In this document: positions 1 through 8,176 of the stretch, piece after piece
Position numbering within the stretch: the stretch's first letter is position 1
Layout of the letters: the number at the start of each line of letters is the position of its first letter
Assembly (NCBI RefSeq): GCF_002995845.1
Contig: NZ_PVXP01000007.1
Span: 27,889-91,888 of the forward strand
Length of the DNA stretch: 64,000 bases
Source of the DNA: Clostridium luticellarii
Lineage (GTDB): Bacteria; Bacillota; Clostridia; Clostridiales; Clostridiaceae
Direction: 5' to 3'
Notes under the pieces: model-generated
The model's database searches: none
Seen by the model: only the letters and a program-made list of their open reading frames with translations
Told to the model about the DNA's origin: nothing
Translations under genes and position numbers: made by a program

Positions 1-686
1 TCACTGTATATAGCCCCCTGGTTTTTAAATATGCTGTTAAAACTTTTTATGTTGTCCTCGCTTAGCTCCAGATTGTTTTCTATAAAGGTAAGCAAATCAC
101 CCGTAGTCATATTTTTCAGCTGACCGAAAAAGTTTTTCAGAGTAGTATTTACGAAGTTTCCCTCTTCGCTGTTGGGTGACAGATTTTTGCTTGCTAAATA
201 TTTCTGAATAAATGCATCCTGTTCTGCTGGATTCTGTTTCACTTTATCTATAAACTCCAATATGCTTTTTATATTTGAAATATTGTCTTTTGTAAGGGGA
301 ATATCTCTTTTAACCATTTTATCTATCAGATCATAGTCTTCACTGCTGAAATTTAAATCATTTTCCTTAATAAACAGGCTTATCAGATCACTGCTGTTAT
401 TGCTGTTCTCTCCCGAGTTAACAATCCTCAATTTAAGTTTTCCATCTTCAAATCCTTCTACTTCCAGCCTTATCAGTTGGTTCTCCAATATATTTTGAAA
501 GTTTTCCAGCTGTCCCGAGAACTGCCAGCCATCCAGGAGCTTTAGAAGTATTTCCCCCGTAGATCTATTCAGCTGCATGATCCTGGCGGAAAATTTTTCT
601 CCCACTTCAAAAGATAGTTTTGCGGATATCTTCTTATTATTTACATTATAGGTGCTATTTATATTCCATATTCCTGCCAAATTCAT
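1..686 (-). CDS. Unrecognised protein, C-terminus outside the window
   Basis: Open frame of about 228 codons running off the left edge, so only the N-terminal part is visible. It begins with ATG at 686 (protein MNLAGIWNINS), preceded by AAAGGGTG, which is close to the start. The visible part is hydrophilic with no signal peptide or membrane segment. Residues about 20-70 look like a small beta-rich unit (a GEKFSARIMQL then GEILLKLLDG pattern). The rest is helical and rich in Asn, Lys and Glu. The N-terminus resembles the opening of some clostridial FliK-like hook-length proteins, but the diagnostic FliK C-terminus is not present, so I do not assign it. It follows ribU on the same strand after a terminator. 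Confidence 0.6.
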   Translation of the reverse strand, partial: MNLAGIWNINSTYNVNNKKISAKLSFEVGEKFSARIMQLNRSTGEILLKLLDGWQFSGQLENFQNILENQLIRLEVEGFEDGKLKLRIVNSGENSNNSSDLISLFIKENDLNFSSEDYDLIDKMVKRDIPLTKDNISNIKSILEFIDKVKQNPAEQDAFIQKYLASKNLSPNSEEGNFVNTTLKNFFGQLKNMTTGDLLTFIENNLELSEDNIKSFNSIFKNQGAIYS

Positions 687-755
687 CACCCTTTATAATT
701 TACTAAAAATTTTTTGCTCTATATACATTTTATCGTACGAAATCTATATTTCATA

Positions 756-786
756 ATAAAAAAATCCGGAAACATGCCGGATTTTC
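756..786 (-). terminator. Rho-independent terminator after ribU
   Basis: Minus-strand hairpin AAAATCCGG-CATGTTT-CCGGATTTT followed by a run of T and TATTA. It lies 24 bases after the ribU stop codon and separates ribU from the gene at 1-686. Confidence 0.8.
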
Positions 787-809
787 TTATTATGAATCAT
801 TATATTCAA

Positions 810-1436
810 TTAATTTTTATTTTCTGCCAGATTTCCATCCTTTGCCTGCTCCTGCTTCAGTATTGGAGATACACTCTTATAGAGAACAAGCGTTAGAGCT
901 GTGAGGACTATTCCTTTCAGCAGATTAAATGGTACAATGGCAAATAATACCAGCGTATTTAAGTCAGTTATACTTCCATTTATCTTTCCTGCCATCGCCA
1001 CCACTTGACTTATAGGAAAATTAAGTACTTTTTCATAAAGAGGAAGCAGTATAAAATAATTTAACAATGCAGCTGCTATGGACATAGTTATTGTTCCAGC
1101 CCCCAGGCTGACCATTGCTGATTTTTTAGTCTTCTTTTTACTGTATATATACCCTGCTGTAAAAACCAAAACCGAACCCACTGCAAAATTAGCAACTTCT
1201 CCTATGAAAGCAGTCTTTCCATTGAATATTCCATGAAGTATATTCTTTAAAAATTCTATGGCAATTCCCGATCCTGGTCCCAGTGCAAAAGTTCCCACCA
1301 AAGCTGGAAGATCGCTTATATCAATTTTGAGAAAAGACGGGAATATTGGAACTGCAACCTCTATAAACATGAGAAGAAACCCTATTACTCCAAGTAATGA
1401 TACTTTCACCAACCTGTTTAATTTATTACCTTTCAT
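810..1436 (-). CDS. ribU: Riboflavin ECF transporter, S component RibU
   Basis: A 208-residue integral membrane protein that binds riboflavin and works with the energising ECF module (EcfA, EcfA', EcfT), which is not encoded in this window. It has about six hydrophobic segments. The family features are an acidic DISDLPALVG segment near residue 40 and the GPGSGIAIEFLKNILH stretch typical of RibU. Start at ATG 1436 is supported by GGGAGGGG just upstream. The assignment is reinforced by the FMN riboswitch and terminator in its leader, so transport should be shut off when FMN is plentiful. Length is usual for the family. The C-terminal tail is short and charged. Confidence 0.93.
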   Translation of the reverse strand: MKGNKLNRLVKVSLLGVIGFLLMFIEVAVPIFPSFLKIDISDLPALVGTFALGPGSGIAIEFLKNILHGIFNGKTAFIGEVANFAVGSVLVFTAGYIYSKKKTKKSAMVSLGAGTITMSIAAALLNYFILLPLYEKVLNFPISQVVAMAGKINGSITDLNTLVLFAIVPFNLLKGIVLTALTLVLYKSVSPILKQEQAKDGNLAENKN

Positions 1437-1484
1437 CAGTTAACCCCTCCCAAGATACACAATATAATCTTCCAGGTGAGTAAA

Positions 1485-1516
1485 CATAAAAAAACCCGAT
1501 ACATAAATATCAGGGC
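1485..1516 (-). terminator. Riboswitch expression-platform terminator
   Basis: Minus-strand hairpin CCCTGATA-TTTATG-TATCGGG (one bulged T) followed by seven T. It lies between the FMN aptamer and the ribU ribosome binding site, as expected for a transcription-terminating riboswitch. Confidence 0.75.
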
Positions 1517-1529
1517 TGCCAAACATTAC

Positions 1530-1648
1530 ATTATCACTTCTTTCATCCAGACTTTACTGTCGGCCTCGGAATCTCACCGAATCATACCATTTACGGCTCG
1601 CGGGCTATACCGCCGGTGGGGAATTACACCCCGCCCTGAAGATTACTT
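1530..1648 (-). ncRNA. FMN riboswitch (RFN element)
   Basis: On the minus strand the conserved RFN blocks occur in order: ATCTTCAGGGCGGGGTG, then CCCCACCGGCGGT, GCCCGCGAGC, GGTGAGATTCCGAGGC, CGACAGT and AGTCTGGATGAAAGAAG. These match the RFN consensus closely. The aptamer sits in the ribU leader about 95 bases before the start codon, followed by a terminator hairpin, so it is predicted to attenuate ribU transcription on binding FMN. Boundaries are approximate. Confidence 0.96.
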
Positions 1649-1711
1649 TTTAAATTTTCAAATTCATTATAATACTTTTCATCTCATATTTCAATATATT
1701 TTTTAATATCA

Positions 1712-1742
1712 TTGTAAAAAATGCAGTATTTTGATATATAAT
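1712..1742 (+). promoter_or_regulatory. Possible sigma-A promoter of the glutaredoxin gene
   Basis: TTGTAA at 1712-1717 and TATATA at 1735-1740 (17-base spacing), with an overlapping TATAAT at 1737-1742, upstream of the gene starting at 1798. The surroundings are AT-rich, so a chance match is possible. Confidence 0.4.
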
Positions 1743-1797
1743 TAAATTGTAAAATGCAGATATTAATAGAAAATATATAAGGTTAGGTGATGATAGC

Positions 1798-2058
1798 ATG
1801 AAACCTGTACACATGTTTGTAACAAGCTGGTGTCCTTACTGCAGGCAGGCACTGTCCTGGATGAAGGAAATTCAAAGTGAAACTCCAGAATATAAAAATA
1901 TAGATGTGAAAATAATCGATGAAGAAAAGCATCCTGAAATAGCGAAAAAATATGATTATTATTATGTGCCTACATATTTTGTGGGAGATACCAAGATTCA
2001 TGAAGGGGTTCCATCCCAGGAGATCATAAGAGAAGTTTTTGAAAAATCCCTCCACTAG
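1798..2058 (+). CDS. Glutaredoxin-like thioredoxin-fold protein
   Basis: An 86-residue single-domain thiol-disulfide oxidoreductase of the glutaredoxin type. The active site is C12-P-Y-C15 in SWCPYC near the N-terminus. The cis-proline motif VPTYF comes about 50 residues later. Start ATG 1798 follows AAGGTTAGGTGATG. It is cytosolic, with no signal peptide. It is monocistronic, in opposite orientation to the flanking ribU and tex, and ends at a strong hairpin. The redox partner cannot be told from context. The CPYC motif fits dithiol glutaredoxins, although many clostridia lack glutathione, so a thioredoxin-like role is equally possible. Confidence 0.88.
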   Translation: MKPVHMFVTSWCPYCRQALSWMKEIQSETPEYKNIDVKIIDEEKHPEIAKKYDYYYVPTYFVGDTKIHEGVPSQEIIREVFEKSLH

Positions 2059-2070
2059 AAAACTGCAGAC

Positions 2071-2113
2071 AAAAGAGGATTTGGTGACTTAAAAAAGCAC
2101 CAAATCCTCTTTT
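2071..2113. terminator. Bidirectional terminator between glutaredoxin gene and tex
   Basis: Near-perfect inverted repeat: AAAAGAGGATTTGGTG, a 12-base loop, then CACCAAATCCTCTTTT. It has A-runs and T-runs at both ends and lies between two convergent genes, so it can serve both. Confidence 0.85.
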
Positions 2114-2130
2114 GCCCCTCAGGCTTCAAT

Positions 2131-4284
2131 TTATTTCATGCTGAGTGAAATTCTCTTTCTCTTTTCGTCCACCTCAAGTACGGTCACCTGTACTACGTCT
2201 CCCACCTGCACTACATCAAGTGGATGTTTTACAAACTTATCTGAAAGCTGGCTTATATGTACAAGTCCATCCTGGTGTACCCCGATATCCACAAAAGCTC
2301 CAAAATCAGCTACATTTCTCACCGTTCCTGTAAGTACCATCCCGGGTTTAAGCTGACTTATCTCCATGATGCCTGTCTTGAGTACCGGCTTTGGAAGTTC
2401 TTCTCTCGGATCTCTTCCAGGCTTTTTTATCTCCTTCACTATATCCTTTAGAGTGGGTATCCCTATATTGAGTTTTTCAGAAAGAGTTTGCATTCCTACC
2501 TTTTCCAATCTGTCATCTATATGGGAGACATCTTGTTTTTTAAGATCCTCTGCAGTATACCCCAAAGTCTTTAAAAGTCCTCTCGCTGCATCGTAGGATT
2601 CAGGGTGTACTGAAGTGTTATCCAAAGGCTCAGCACTTTCCATTACTCTTAGAAATCCGGCACACTGCTCAAAAGCCTTGCTGCCAAGTCTCTTCACCTT
2701 TAAAAGTTCCTTTCTGCTTTTAAATTTTCCATTTTCCTCTCTATAAGCCACAATATTAGCTGCTATAGTTGAATTTATACCTGATATATAGGATAAAAGA
2801 GATGGTGTTGCTATATTTAAATCCACTCCCACACTGTTTACACAATCTTCTACCACACCTTTCAAGGATTCATCCAATTTTTTAGGAGCAATATCATGCT
2901 GATACTGTCCCACTCCTATGGATTTAGGATCTATTTTCACCAGCTCCGCAAGCGGATCCTGAAGTCTTCTTCCTATGGATATGGCACCCCTCAAGGAAAC
3001 ATTTATCTCCGGATATTCTTTTGCTGCAAGTTCAGAAGCAGAATAGATGGAAGCTCCCGCCTCAGACACTATGACATAATAGAGATCCCTGTTTTTCTCC
3101 TCTTTTACTTCTTTTACAAGCCTTCCTATTATTTCTTCAGATTCTCTGCTGGCAGTGCCATTCCCAAGAGATATCACATCAACACTGTATTTATAAACCA
3201 GTTCTTTGAGCTTTCTCATGGATCCCTCTATATCGTTTTGAGGTGCAGTAGCATAAACTATAGCAGTATCCAGGAGTTTACCGGTATCATCCAGTACGGC
3301 AATCTTGCATCCATTTCTAAAGCCCGGATCATAGCCAAGTACATTTTTACCTTTTATAGGAGGCTGCATCAGCAGTGCCTTTAAATTGGCCTTGAATATC
3401 TTTGTGGCCCCTTCTTCTCCTCTGTCTGTGAGTTCAGATCTTATTTCCCTTTCAATAGAAGGATAAATAAGCCTTTTTAGAGAATCTTCCACGCTTTTTT
3501 CTATGTATGAATCAGTTATACTGCTGCCCTTTAAACATTGATTTTTCAAATATATTATTATATCATCCATATTACAGGTTATTTTCACTGATAAAACCTT
3601 TTCTCTTTCACCCCTGTTTATGGCAAGTACTCTGTGGGCAGGAATGGATTTAACCTGCTCCCTGTAATCATAATACATCTCATAGGGGGTAGGCTCTTTG
3701 CTTTCTCCTCTTGTTTCAATCACACCACTGTCATGAACAAATTTTCTTATCCATTTCCTATACTCAGCCTTGTCTGAAATAATTTCACTTATTATATCCA
3801 CAGCACCCTCCAGTGCCTCCTCTGCGGACTGCACGCCTTTTTCCCCATCCACAAACTGTTCTGCATATTTTTCCAGGTTTTCTTTAAAATCCCCCTTCAA
3901 AATCACCCGTGACAGCGGTTCCAGACCTTTTTCCTTTGCAATAATGGCCCTGGTTCTCTTTTTTGGTTTGTAAGGTCTGTATATATCCTCTACTTCCGTA
4001 AGAGTAGCGGCATTCTCTATAGATTTTTTCAAATCTGCTGTGAGTTTATTTTGGTCTCCTATTATTCTTATTACATCTTCTTTTCTGCCCTTAAGATTTC
4101 TGAGATATACAAGCCTTTCTTCAAGCTTTCTCAAAACCACATCACTCATACTTCCAGTCAGCTCTTTCCTGTATCTGGCTATGAAAGGCACCGTATTCCC
4201 TGAATCCAGAAGTTCAATTACATTATCTACGTATTTTTTATTTATTCCCAGCTCAAGTGCCAGGATATCTGTTATATTATCCAT
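2131..4284 (-). CDS. tex: RNA-binding protein Tex (S1 domain)
   Basis: A 717-residue Tex-family protein of the transcription and RNA-quality machinery. The start is taken at ATG 4284 (MDNITDILALELGI), which follows AGGAGGAAAAT. A longer in-frame extension to 4425 lacks a ribosome site and family similarity. Domains in order: N-terminal Tex helical region (1-about 310) with the FIARYRKELTG motif, a YqgF-like RNase H fold domain with GYDPGFRNGCKIAVLD, a helix-hairpin-helix region (GINSTIAANIVAYREENG), and a C-terminal S1 domain from about 640 ending ISLSMK. Length is normal. It is divergent from the M28 peptidase gene. Confidence 0.93.
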   Translation of the reverse strand: MDNITDILALELGINKKYVDNVIELLDSGNTVPFIARYRKELTGSMSDVVLRKLEERLVYLRNLKGRKEDVIRIIGDQNKLTADLKKSIENAATLTEVEDIYRPYKPKKRTRAIIAKEKGLEPLSRVILKGDFKENLEKYAEQFVDGEKGVQSAEEALEGAVDIISEIISDKAEYRKWIRKFVHDSGVIETRGESKEPTPYEMYYDYREQVKSIPAHRVLAINRGEREKVLSVKITCNMDDIIIYLKNQCLKGSSITDSYIEKSVEDSLKRLIYPSIEREIRSELTDRGEEGATKIFKANLKALLMQPPIKGKNVLGYDPGFRNGCKIAVLDDTGKLLDTAIVYATAPQNDIEGSMRKLKELVYKYSVDVISLGNGTASRESEEIIGRLVKEVKEEKNRDLYYVIVSEAGASIYSASELAAKEYPEINVSLRGAISIGRRLQDPLAELVKIDPKSIGVGQYQHDIAPKKLDESLKGVVEDCVNSVGVDLNIATPSLLSYISGINSTIAANIVAYREENGKFKSRKELLKVKRLGSKAFEQCAGFLRVMESAEPLDNTSVHPESYDAARGLLKTLGYTAEDLKKQDVSHIDDRLEKVGMQTLSEKLNIGIPTLKDIVKEIKKPGRDPREELPKPVLKTGIMEISQLKPGMVLTGTVRNVADFGAFVDIGVHQDGLVHISQLSDKFVKHPLDVVQVGDVVQVTVLEVDEKRKRISLSMK

Positions 4285-4404
4285 ATTTTCCTCCTGATAG
4301 ATTTTTGCCTGAAATAAGACAGCTAAAAATATATTACAACAGTTATATACGTCTTGGCAAATTAATATATTTATAAAGACATTAATTGGAGAGGTTTGTT
4401 TACA

Positions 4405-5739
4405 ATGAAAAATTTCATGCTGCATTTATTACTTGCCCTGTTGTGCCTTGTCTGCTCTTTAAGCTTTCAATACTGCTATTTCATAACTCCACTGGATTCA
4501 GCTCAGGTAAAACACAATATATCCTATTTATCCTCTGATTCATTTAGGGGAAGACTTCCAGGTACTTTAGAAAACTATCAGGCGGTAACTTTCATAAAAA
4601 ATTACTTTGAAAGCCAGCACTTAAAACCCTATAAAGACAGTTACCTAGAAAAATTCAGTGTACTTTACCCCAAAAGAATAGAAGGCACTCCCTATCTCAG
4701 AATAATGGATCAAAACGGCTTCATAGTAAAACAATATAAATATGGAACAGATTATAAAGAGGATATGCTGAACTTCAGAGACAATAAAATATCCTTTAAA
4801 AAGTCCGATATTCTGTTGGAAAAAGGAAATGCCTTTCAAGTACACAATGGAAATAAATATTTTATATTCTATAATCCTGAAGATGATAACCTGAATTTCA
4901 GAAGTTCCTTTATGGCAAACTCCAGTCAGTCCATGTATATAATGATACAAAAACAAACTGCCCGGGACATAAAAAAATATATAGATTCCGGATATGAAGT
5001 CAGCTGTTTTATACCTTTTGAGAACAAATTAACTTCCATATACAACGTAATAGGGTACATAAAAGGGAAAGATCCAAATCTTCCGCCGCTTGTTCTATCA
5101 GCACATTTTGATCACCTTGGTACTGATCTGTCCGGGAAAGTATACCGCGGATCTCTGGACAATGCCTCCGGCACCTCTTTTTTACTGGGACTCGTAAAAT
5201 ATATAAACTCTCTTGGTAAACCTGACAGAAATATAATAATAGCATCCTTCAATGCAGAAGAATTCGGCTGCCTGGGTTCAAAAGAATTTGTCCAAAAGTA
5301 CTCAAAAGAATTAAAAGGCGGCAGAGTAATAAATTTTGACATGATAGGCAGCAATAAAAAAATACCCTTAACCATAATGGGAGGAAGATGGGACACAAAA
5401 AACTCCGGCTTCATATATGAAATAGCTGACTTGTGCCTTGAAAACAAAGTGAATTTTAAATATATATTTCAAAATTCCAGTGATCATGAATATTTCAGAG
5501 CTTATGCCATAGACGCAGTTACCCTGTCAGACGAAGACATGTCAAAAATACATACACCAGAAGATAAAGAACAGTATATAGACACGGCCTCCATAGACAG
5601 ATGTTTCAACATAGTCTCAAAAGAAATAATAAACTATTCGTTCCACAATAATTTCTTTGTTTTATATTGCGGCAGGCTATTTATATTATCTTCTATAGGT
5701 ATAATTTTAATGCTGAGGTCTATTGGAAAAAGGTTTTAG
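4405..5739 (+). CDS. Membrane-anchored M28-family zinc aminopeptidase-like protein
   Basis: A 444-residue protein with an N-terminal hydrophobic segment (residues about 5-27, signal anchor) and a second hydrophobic segment at the extreme C-terminus, so the peptidase domain probably faces outside and is tethered at both ends. The M28 metal ligands are all visible: H234 in AHFDH, D252 in LDNASG, the E285-E286 pair in NAEEFG, D312 in FDMIG and H383 in HTPED. It should be a di-zinc exopeptidase, but the substrate is unknown. ATG 4405 is chosen because GGAGAGG lies 10 bases upstream; the in-frame TTG at 4396 abuts that site. The last 33 bases overlap the convergent MFS gene. Confidence 0.87.
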   Translation: MKNFMLHLLLALLCLVCSLSFQYCYFITPLDSAQVKHNISYLSSDSFRGRLPGTLENYQAVTFIKNYFESQHLKPYKDSYLEKFSVLYPKRIEGTPYLRIMDQNGFIVKQYKYGTDYKEDMLNFRDNKISFKKSDILLEKGNAFQVHNGNKYFIFYNPEDDNLNFRSSFMANSSQSMYIMIQKQTARDIKKYIDSGYEVSCFIPFENKLTSIYNVIGYIKGKDPNLPPLVLSAHFDHLGTDLSGKVYRGSLDNASGTSFLLGLVKYINSLGKPDRNIIIASFNAEEFGCLGSKEFVQKYSKELKGGRVINFDMIGSNKKIPLTIMGGRWDTKNSGFIYEIADLCLENKVNFKYIFQNSSDHEYFRAYAIDAVTLSDEDMSKIHTPEDKEQYIDTASIDRCFNIVSKEIINYSFHNNFFVLYCGRLFILSSIGIILMLRSIGKRF

Positions 5740-6969
5740 AGAATCCTTTTTGAATTCAATAAAACACATTATCACTGCGGTAACCAAAAATATAATTGAT
5801 CCACAGCTGAAAAAGCCAAATTTTCCACCGAATTTTTCCATCACTGCGCCTGCAAAGGCGCTGCCAAGAGGAGTACTTCCTATATTCAACAAAGAATATA
5901 TGCTCATTACCCTGCCCCTGTACTTATCCTCAGTGTTAAATTGAATTATGGTATTGGCTTTATTTAAAAAAGTAAGATTGAAAAATCCTATGAATACAAA
6001 AGTTATGCCTGCAGATATATAATTTTTCGTAAACAAGGTCATTATCTGCAAAACTGCAATTATAAAGGAATTTACGATGAGATAATATTTACCTCTGACT
6101 CTTCTGCCCTGTCCTGCCATAAACATAGCTCCAAGCAGGGAACCCAGCCCTATAAGGCTCATCAGCAAACTATAAGTTCTGGCTCCGCCCTCCATGACTT
6201 CTTTTGCAAAAACAGGAACAATAACATTGCTGTTGAACGCAAAAGTACATACTATTGCCATCATGAACATGGTGGACATCAATATTCTTTTATGCACTGT
6301 ATACAATACACCATCTTTCAGATCTTTAAGCAGATTGGATTCAGTGCTTCTAATTACGGGATTCCCCATATGCTGTATCTTGACTATCCCATATATTACA
6401 GGTATGAAGCTGACAGCATTCACCAGGAAGCACTGAAACGCTCCAAGATCATCCATTATTATTCCTGCCGCCGCAGGTCCAATTATACGTGACATATTGA
6501 ACACGGTGGAATTTAAGGATATGGCATTTGGCAGATCACTTTTTCCCACAAGCTCAATAAAAAAGGACTGCCTGGTGGGCATATCAAAGCTTGTTATAAC
6601 TCCATTTATAGCAGCCAGCGCCGCAAGTACCCAGTATTTACTTTCTCCCATATACACAAAAAAGCTCAATGCAAAAGCCTGGAGCATGTAAGATACCTGG
6701 GTTATAAGAAGTATCTTCTTCTTGGGATGTCTTTCCACTATCACACCGCTTAAGAGAGTTATTAAAAGCACCGGGGCATATTGAAACACACCTATGAGCC
6801 CAAGCAGGAAAGGAGAATTGGTTACTTTATAGACGTACCAGCTCAGTGCCGTATTCTGAATCATGGTTCCCATGAGCGACAAAAATTGTCCGGATAAAAA
6901 ATATCTAAAATCTCTATGATTAAGTGAAATAAATGTACCTTTGAACCTCATCTCAGTGCCCGCTGCCAT
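5707..6969 (-). CDS. MFS transporter (EntS/MFS_3-like exporter)
   Basis: A 420-residue protein with about twelve hydrophobic segments and no signal peptide. Family signs are the early RDFRYFLSGQFLSLMGTMIQ segment, the loop-2 motif GVIVERHPKKKILL, and DMPTRQSFFIELVGK, typical of the MFS_3 group of exporters. GGGAGGGG lies four bases before ATG 6969, fixing that start. The substrate is not predictable. The gene follows prfB on the same strand but is separated by a hairpin. Its 3' end overlaps the convergent peptidase gene by 33 bases. Confidence 0.85.
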   Translation of the reverse strand: MAAGTEMRFKGTFISLNHRDFRYFLSGQFLSLMGTMIQNTALSWYVYKVTNSPFLLGLIGVFQYAPVLLITLLSGVIVERHPKKKILLITQVSYMLQAFALSFFVYMGESKYWVLAALAAINGVITSFDMPTRQSFFIELVGKSDLPNAISLNSTVFNMSRIIGPAAAGIIMDDLGAFQCFLVNAVSFIPVIYGIVKIQHMGNPVIRSTESNLLKDLKDGVLYTVHKRILMSTMFMMAIVCTFAFNSNVIVPVFAKEVMEGGARTYSLLMSLIGLGSLLGAMFMAGQGRRVRGKYYLIVNSFIIAVLQIMTLFTKNYISAGITFVFIGFFNLTFLNKANTIIQFNTEDKYRGRVMSIYSLLNIGSTPLGSAFAGAVMEKFGGKFGFFSCGSIIFLVTAVIMCFIEFKKDSLKPFSNRPQH

Positions 6970-6989
6970 ATAGCCCCTCCCAACTGTTT

Positions 6990-7034
6990 AAAATTAATAT
7001 ACTGCCTGATATTAAAATCTGACAGTATATTAGA
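6990..7034 (-). terminator. Terminator after prfB
   Basis: Minus-strand stem TAATATACTG ... CAGTATATTA with an 18-base loop, followed by ATTTTAAA. It starts within 10 bases of the prfB stop. AT-rich stem, modest T-run. Confidence 0.5.
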
Positions 7035-7041
7035 ATTATAC

Positions 7042-8146
7042 CTATTTTGTTTGCTGTTTTAAATATCCTTTTATAAAATCATCTATATTACCATCCATTA
7101 CGGAAGATATATTTCCACTTTCAACACCTGTCCTGTGATCTTTCACCAGGGTATAAGGATGGAATACATAGGATCTTATCTGACTTCCCCATCCCATGTC
7201 TTTAAGCTCTCCAGTTAAATCCTCTATCTTATCCTTATGTGCTCTTTCTTTAAGCTCTACCAGCTTGGATTTCAACATTTTCAGTGCCTGCTCCCTGTTG
7301 TAATGCTGACTTCTTTCATTCTGACACTGGACAACTATACCTGTAGGTATGTGGGTTATTCTTACGGCGGACTCAGTCTTATTTACATATTGTCCTCCTG
7401 CACCTCCTGCCCTGAAGGTATCCACTTTAAGATCCTCGGGTCTTATATCTATATTCTGACTCTCTGTAAGTTCAGGAAGCACCTCCACCGATGTAAAAGA
7501 AGTCTGTCTTTTTCCATTTGCATTGAAAGGAGATATTCTAACCAGTCGGTGAATTCCCTTCTCTGCTTTTAAATATCCATAGGCAAATTCTCCAATAATC
7601 CTGAGAGAAACACTTTTTATTCCAGCATCATCCGCAGGAAGCATATCCAATGTCTCAATTTTATACCCTTTTTTTTCCGCCCATCTTGTATACATCCTTA
7701 GAAGCATTTCTGTCCAGTCCTGGGCATCTGTTCCTCCCACTCCCACATGCAGATTCAATATGGCATTATTCCTGTCATATTCACCGCTTAAGAGGGTTTC
7801 AGTTTTCAATTCTTCTATTTGAGACTGTATATCATCTATTTCACCCGAGATATCCTTAAGTGAAATACTCTCATCTTCCGATGCAATTTCAATAAGAACC
7901 CTGGCATCTTCTATCCTTTGAAGAAGACCCTTGTATTCATTGAGTTTATCCGCAAGATTTTTTTCTTCACTGGATATTTTCTGGGCTTCTTCTATATTAT
8001 TCCAGAAATCTGCCTCCTGCATTTTCATCTGAAGCTCTTCTATTCTGTTTTTAGAACCTTCTATGTCAAAGTGAATCCCTTATTTGCTCTATACTCTGTT
8101 CCAAATCATTCAATCTACTTAGATCTTCTTCCAGCTGAAATATCAT
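7042..8146 (-). CDS. prfB: Peptide chain release factor 2, with programmed +1 frameshift
   Basis: RF2 recognises UGA and UAA stop codons. The gene is split into two frames. Zero frame starts at ATG 8146 (GGAGAG upstream) and reads 26 codons, MIFQLEEDLS... to Leu26, then meets TGA at 8068-8066. The sequence CTT TGA C, preceded by AAGGGA, is the known autoregulatory shift site. Slipping by +1 gives Asp, and translation continues to 7042 for a total of about 367 residues. The second frame has all RF2 hallmarks: GGQ loop in FRAGGAGGQYVNKTES, and HIPTGIVVQCQNERSQ. It is co-directional with secA, 30 bases apart, so likely one transcript. The intact downstream frame shows that the in-frame TGA is regulatory, not a mutation. 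Confidence 0.95.
8065..8080 (-). promoter_or_regulatory. prfB programmed frameshift site
   Basis: On the minus strand the site reads AGGGATTCACTTTGAC: a Shine-Dalgarno-like AGGGA, then CTT TGA C. The ribosome pauses at the in-frame TGA when RF2 is scarce and slips +1 on CTT-T. Compared with the classical AGGGGGTATCTTTGAC, the Shine-Dalgarno is weaker and one base further away. Confidence 0.93.
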
Positions 8147-8176
8147 TTAATCACTCTCCATTATCTATCTGTAATT

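Noticed and set aside
2138..3384. Several plus-strand frames opposite tex
   Set aside because: Shadows of the tex reading frame without ribosome sites or protein similarity.
4285..4425. N-terminal extension of Tex up to 4425
   Set aside because: No ribosome site and no family similarity; ATG 4284 has a strong AGGAGG-type site.
8066..8068. In-frame TGA in prfB taken as a nonsense mutation
   Set aside because: It lies in the conserved CTTTGAC frameshift context, so it is regulatory.
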